A stretch of DNA of 64,000 nt from Meridianimarinicoccus sp. MJW13 (lineage in GTDB: Bacteria > Pseudomonadota > Alphaproteobacteria > Rhodobacterales > Rhodobacteraceae), in contig NZ_JACNMU010000001.1 of NCBI RefSeq assembly GCF_014901205.1, positions 310,001 through 374,000 on the forward strand, in the 5' to 3' direction. This document shows, in pieces, positions 60,509-64,000 of the stretch (position 1 is the stretch's first letter; each line of letters begins with the position of its first letter). Both the position numbers and the translations under genes were made by a program. Under the pieces are notes generated by a model. The model worked only from the letters and a program-made list of their open reading frames with translations, was not told the origin of the DNA and ran no database searches.

Positions 60509-62074
60509 TCAGTTCACCGTGACCCAGCGCAGGATGAAGAAGTTGTCCGGGCGTTGGGTCAGCGCGATATTGCTGGCCGCCCCCCAGAGCAGCGGTTGCA
60601 CGTAGAGCGTCACATAGGCCGCCTCGTCCTGCAGGATCGCGGCGACCTCGTCCAGCATCGCCTGCCGCTTGGTGTCGTCGATCTCGGACTGGATCAGCGG
60701 CAGCAGTTCGTCCACGCGCGGGTTGGAATAATCGCCGAAGTTCCAGCTGCCCAGCTTCTTTTCGTCGTTGGGCGTGGCGGCCAGGAAGCGGATCGGATGT
60801 TCGGCATCGAAGGTGCCCGGCGACCAGCCCAGCAGGAACATGTCGAAATTGTCCTCGCGCAGCTCCGGCCAGTAGCCGCGCACCGGCATCGCATCCAGCT
60901 GCGCCTCGATCCCGATTTGCGCCAGCATCGACACCACGGCCTGACAGACGCTTTCGTCATTCAGGTAGCGGTCGTTGGGACACTTCAGCCCGAAAGAGAA
61001 CCCGTCCGCATAGCCCGCCTCGGCCAGCAGCGCGCGGGCCGCCTCTGGATCGAAGGCCGGACGCGCCGCCAGATCCTTGGAAAAGCCGCGCATCGACGGG
61101 CTGACCAGTTGCGAGGCCGGTTCGGCATTGCCGCGCATGATGGTTTGCAGGATCGCCGGCACGTTGATGGCATGAGCCACGGCCTGCCGCACCCGCACAT
61201 CGCGGAACGGGTTGGGGGCGCCCTGATCGGTGCCGTATTTCAGGGTTTCGGCCTGATGCGCGAAGCCCAGCATGATGACACGGGCCTCGATGCCCTGGAT
61301 CACCTGCACATCAGGGCTTTGCGACAGACGGGCGGCATCCTGGATCGGCACCGGGTTGATCATGTCGATGTCACCCGACAACAGCGCCGCGACGGCAGTG
61401 GCCGGGTTCTGGATCGGGGTGAAAGTGGCGCGGGTGACGTTGTGTTCGGCCGTGTCCCACCAGTCCGCGAAGGGCTCCAGCACGGTTTCCAGGCCGGGCT
61501 GGCGCGCCGCCACGCGGAAGGCGCCGGTGCCATTGGCGTTCAGGGTGGCATGGTTTTCGGCTTCCTTGGCGGGCCGCTCGGCAGCGTTATCCGCCGCCCA
61601 GCCGCTGTCCATGATCATCCAGTTGGCGATGCTGTCTGGAAAGATCGGGTTGGGCGCGGTGGTCAGGATATCGACGGTATAGTCGTCCACCATGGTGACC
61701 CCGGCCACGGGCGCGAACCAGCTTGAGGTATCGGCCTCGGGGGACGACGCGCGCTGATAGCTGAAGATCACGTCCTCGGCGGTGAAGTCGGACCCATCGT
61801 GGAAGGTTACGCCTTCGCGCAGGTGAAAGCGCCAGCCCTCGCCGTCGCCAATGGGCTCCCACGCCGTGGCCAGCGCCGGTTCGATGGCCATGTCCTTGCC
61901 GCGGCGGACCAGCCCTTCGTAGACGTTGTTGAGAAAGCCCAGAACCGCCGCCGTGTTCACCGCATGCGGGTCCATGGTCTGCGGATCGGTGGTCGAGGCC
62001 CAGCGGAATTCGGCGGCCGCGACTGGTGGGGCAAGGGTTGCGGCCAGTCCGGCGGCAAGCATCAGGGAACGCAT
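60509..62074 (-). CDS. Dipeptide-type ABC solute-binding protein 1
   Basis: 521 residues, family 5 binding protein. Signal peptide MRSLMLAAGLAATLAPPVAAA, then AEFRWASTTDPQTMDPHA, and family motif LREGVTFHDGSDFTAEDVIFS. The start at 62074 has AGGAG eight bases upstream; TTG at 62080 is too close to that site. It is adjacent to a homologous binding protein gene, separated by a strong hairpin. Confidence 0.92.
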   Translation of the reverse strand: MRSLMLAAGLAATLAPPVAAAEFRWASTTDPQTMDPHAVNTAAVLGFLNNVYEGLVRRGKDMAIEPALATAWEPIGDGEGWRFHLREGVTFHDGSDFTAEDVIFSYQRASSPEADTSSWFAPVAGVTMVDDYTVDILTTAPNPIFPDSIANWMIMDSGWAADNAAERPAKEAENHATLNANGTGAFRVAARQPGLETVLEPFADWWDTAEHNVTRATFTPIQNPATAVAALLSGDIDMINPVPIQDAARLSQSPDVQVIQGIEARVIMLGFAHQAETLKYGTDQGAPNPFRDVRVRQAVAHAINVPAILQTIMRGNAEPASQLVSPSMRGFSKDLAARPAFDPEAARALLAEAGYADGFSFGLKCPNDRYLNDESVCQAVVSMLAQIGIEAQLDAMPVRGYWPELREDNFDMFLLGWSPGTFDAEHPIRFLAATPNDEKKLGSWNFGDYSNPRVDELLPLIQSEIDDTKRQAMLDEVAAILQDEAAYVTLYVQPLLWGAASNIALTQRPDNFFILRWVTVN

Positions 62075-62207
62075 GGTCAAATCTCCTCTGGTCGTCGTGG
62101 CCGCCAGGCCGGGGGGCCAGCTTGGACATCCGGCGCACCGCGCGTCATCTCACGTCACCGTGAAGCCGTCTGCGGCAGCCGAAACGTCTTGGCGGTCAGA
62201 AACACGT

Positions 62208-62233
62208 GAAATCCCCCGTTGCCGGGGGATTTC
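62208..62233 (-). terminator. Hairpin between the two binding-protein genes
   Basis: An 11-bp perfect stem (62208-62218 with 62223-62233) and 4-base loop, so very stable. On the minus strand it is followed by ACGTG, without a T run; more likely a 3' stabiliser or partial terminator than a full one. Confidence 0.65.
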
Positions 62234-62267
62234 GAACGGGATGTCTCCCGATTGGGCAAACGCCCTG

Positions 62268-63845
62268 TCACTCGATGGTGACGTATTTGATCTTGGGCTG
62301 ATCTTCGGGATCGGGGTTGACCTTGACGTTGGCCTTGGCGCCCCAGTTCAGCACCTGGTGGTGGATCGGCAGATACAGGGTCTCGGCCTGCACCACGTCC
62401 CAGATGTCGCTGATGGTGGCATCACGTACGGTCAGATCGGTTTCCGAAGCCAGCGACTGGATCTTGGCATCCAGTTCCGGGTTGGCATAGCCGGTGGCGT
62501 TCCAGGATCCGCGATCATCGCCGCGGCTGTGGACCAGGAAGTTGAAGATGTATTCGCTGTCATAGGTCGGAACACCCCAGCCCAGCATGTAGAAATCCGT
62601 GGTGCCATTGGCGATCAGCGGGAAGTGCTGCGCCTTGGGTTTGGCATCCAGGTTCACGGTGATGCCGATCTGGGCGAACATGCCCACGACCGCCTGACAG
62701 ATGCCTTCATCGTTGATGTAGCGATCGTTCGGGCAATCCAGCTGGAGCGAGAACCCGTCACCATAGCCGGCTTCGGCCATCAGTTCCTTGGCCTTGGCGA
62801 TATCGGTGGCAGGCACGGCGTCCTTCTCGGCGGTCCAGCCGTTGACGAAGGGCGGCGCGATCATGCCGGCGGGCTGCGACTGGCCACGCATCACCACCTG
62901 CTTGATGGCGTCGCGGTTGATGGCCATGTTCATCGCCTGCCGCACGCGGGCGTCGGCCAGCGGGTTTGCGCCTTCCACGTCGTCACGCTCGATGTCGGCG
63001 GCGCCCATGTTCAGGCCCAGGAAGATTACCCGGTTCTGCGGCGCGGTGCGCACCTCAAGCCCGTCGGTTCCGGCCACGCGGCCCAGATCCTGCACCGGCA
63101 CGTCCTGGATCAGATCCACCTCGCCCGACAGAAGTGCCGCGACACGGGTCGAGGCGTTCTGGATCGGGGTGTAGATGATCTCGGTCACCTCCAGCGGGAA
63201 CTGGCCCTTGCCCCAATAGTCGGGGAATTGCTTGAGCACGGTCTTCACGTCCGGCTCGCGGGTTTCAACCATGTAGGCGCCGGTGCCATTGGCGTTCTTG
63301 GCCGAGAACGTGTCCTCGCCGCCTTCGAAGTCCTGCACCTTCTCGGCGTTGTTCGCCTTGGTCCAATCCTCGTCCATGATGAACAGGTTGGTCAGGTTGT
63401 TGGGCAGGATCGGGTTCGGCCCGTCGGTTACGAATTCCACCTGGTAGGGGCCGGTGGCGCGCACTTCGACGATCGAGTTCAGCAGCTCTTTCATGTCGCT
63501 GTCTTCGGTCTGGGCGCGCTGGAACGAGAACACCACGTCCGAACTGTCAAAGGCCGCGCCGTCGTGGAAGGTCACACCTTCGCGCAGGTTGAAGACCCAG
63601 ACATTGGGATCATCGGCCTTGGGCGCCCAGTCGGTCGCCAGCGCCGGTTCCGGGGTGCCGGTGGCATCGCGGATGATCAGCGGCTCATAGATCTGATGGG
63701 CGATCGTGTGGGTCGGGCCTTCGTTCTGGGCGTGCGGATCGAGCGTCAGGCTGTCGCCGGCGCGGGCCCACCGCAGGGTCTCTGCCTGCGTGGACAGTGC
63801 CGTGCTTGCCAGAAGCGCCGCCGCGAGAAGAGTCGTCTTTTTCAT
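62268..63845 (-). CDS. Dipeptide-type ABC solute-binding protein 2
   Basis: 525 residues, family 5. Signal peptide MKKTTLLAAALLASTALSTQA, then ETLRWARAGDSLTLDPHAQN, and motif LREGVTFHDGAAFDSSDVVFS. It shares the CPNDRY.NDE..CQAVV.M stretch with binding protein 1, so the two are paralogs. The start at 63845 has GGGAG nine bases upstream. First gene of the five-gene-plus importer. Confidence 0.92.
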   Translation of the reverse strand: MKKTTLLAAALLASTALSTQAETLRWARAGDSLTLDPHAQNEGPTHTIAHQIYEPLIIRDATGTPEPALATDWAPKADDPNVWVFNLREGVTFHDGAAFDSSDVVFSFQRAQTEDSDMKELLNSIVEVRATGPYQVEFVTDGPNPILPNNLTNLFIMDEDWTKANNAEKVQDFEGGEDTFSAKNANGTGAYMVETREPDVKTVLKQFPDYWGKGQFPLEVTEIIYTPIQNASTRVAALLSGEVDLIQDVPVQDLGRVAGTDGLEVRTAPQNRVIFLGLNMGAADIERDDVEGANPLADARVRQAMNMAINRDAIKQVVMRGQSQPAGMIAPPFVNGWTAEKDAVPATDIAKAKELMAEAGYGDGFSLQLDCPNDRYINDEGICQAVVGMFAQIGITVNLDAKPKAQHFPLIANGTTDFYMLGWGVPTYDSEYIFNFLVHSRGDDRGSWNATGYANPELDAKIQSLASETDLTVRDATISDIWDVVQAETLYLPIHHQVLNWGAKANVKVNPDPEDQPKIKYVTIE

Positions 63846-64000
63846 TGTTTTGAGCTCCCTGTTTTTGTCGGGGCAGACTGTCACACCCATGGCCCCGCGC
63901 AAGGGGTGACCTTTCGCAAGGCAAAAAACGTTGGGTAACTCTGTGCTTTTCGTGTTCACAATTTCGTCATCTCTGCCCCGGACAGTGCAGAGACGCGCGC
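63846..64000. other. Upstream region of the dipeptide importer, to window end
   Basis: 155 bases that should contain the operon promoter on the minus strand. No specific element could be identified. Confidence 0.4.

Overview
The window is a gene-dense, GC-rich (about 65% by eye) chromosomal segment from an alphaproteobacterium. It is almost certainly a member of the Rhodobacteraceae (Roseobacter/Paracoccus side). Evidence for this: FnrL-type FNR boxes around a complete cbb3 oxidase locus; an F0 operon with separate b and b' subunits and no F1 genes; MipZ instead of MinCDE; a DUF1153/SciP-type protein next to a CtrA-like regulator; a DUF1013 protein; and a CycM-type membrane-anchored cytochrome c. 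No rRNA, tRNA, CRISPR array, prophage or insertion sequence was seen. It reads as core chromosome.

Layout. 1-1448: 3' part of a penicillin-binding D,D-carboxypeptidase with a SPOR domain. 1540-9847 (minus): cbb3 cytochrome oxidase, ccoNOQP followed by its assembly genes ccoGHIS, with a small plus-strand ORF and a two-way terminator between the two blocks. 10067-13074: universal stress protein, fnrL and hemN. Three FNR boxes (5919, 9968, 11670) join ccoG, ccoN/usp and fnrL/hemN into one low-oxygen regulon. 13135-18852 (minus): YejABEF-type peptide ABC importer. 19073-25409: CycM cytochrome, prephenate dehydratase, an SRPBCC protein, NADH pyrophosphatase, a CpdB-like phosphoesterase, the 4.5S SRP RNA and RsgA. 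25459-27000: ankyrin protein. 27418-30394: dnaX-ebfC-recR. 30490-35740: DUF1013 regulator, RNase T2, HIT protein, Nth and an Ada-like protein from overlapping divergent starts, OmpA lipoprotein, FadR-type regulator. 35818-38467 (minus): ATP synthase F0 operon. 38709-42017: small membrane protein, EamA exporter, ArsR, LysR, azoreductase. 42036-43102 (minus): CtrA-like regulator with an altered receiver, and a SciP-like DUF1153 protein. 43583-49305: ffh, acetyltransferase, chorismate mutase, then rpsP-bluB-(47 aa)-rimM-trmD-rplS-rpmE. 49625-55639: MipZ, AI-2E family permease, Usp plus TAXI-TRAP transporter. 55972-63845: unknown membrane protein and a dipeptide-type ABC importer with two tandem binding proteins.

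How the genes work together. The left third is an oxygen-limitation module: FnrL senses oxygen through an Fe-S cluster and has boxes next to the oxidase, its copper/haem assembly genes, its own gene and the oxygen-independent haem gene hemN. The middle holds DNA replication and repair, the ATP synthase membrane sector, and ribosome and SRP biogenesis. The right third is nutrient import (TRAP and ABC) with RNA hairpins placed between binding-protein and permease genes, which probably set unequal expression. The points most worth a second look are the CtrA-like/DUF1153 pair, the 39-codon ORF inside the cco locus, the possibly leaderless hemN, a hairpin-plus-tail repeated element around dnaX-recR, and bluB inside the ribosomal operon.
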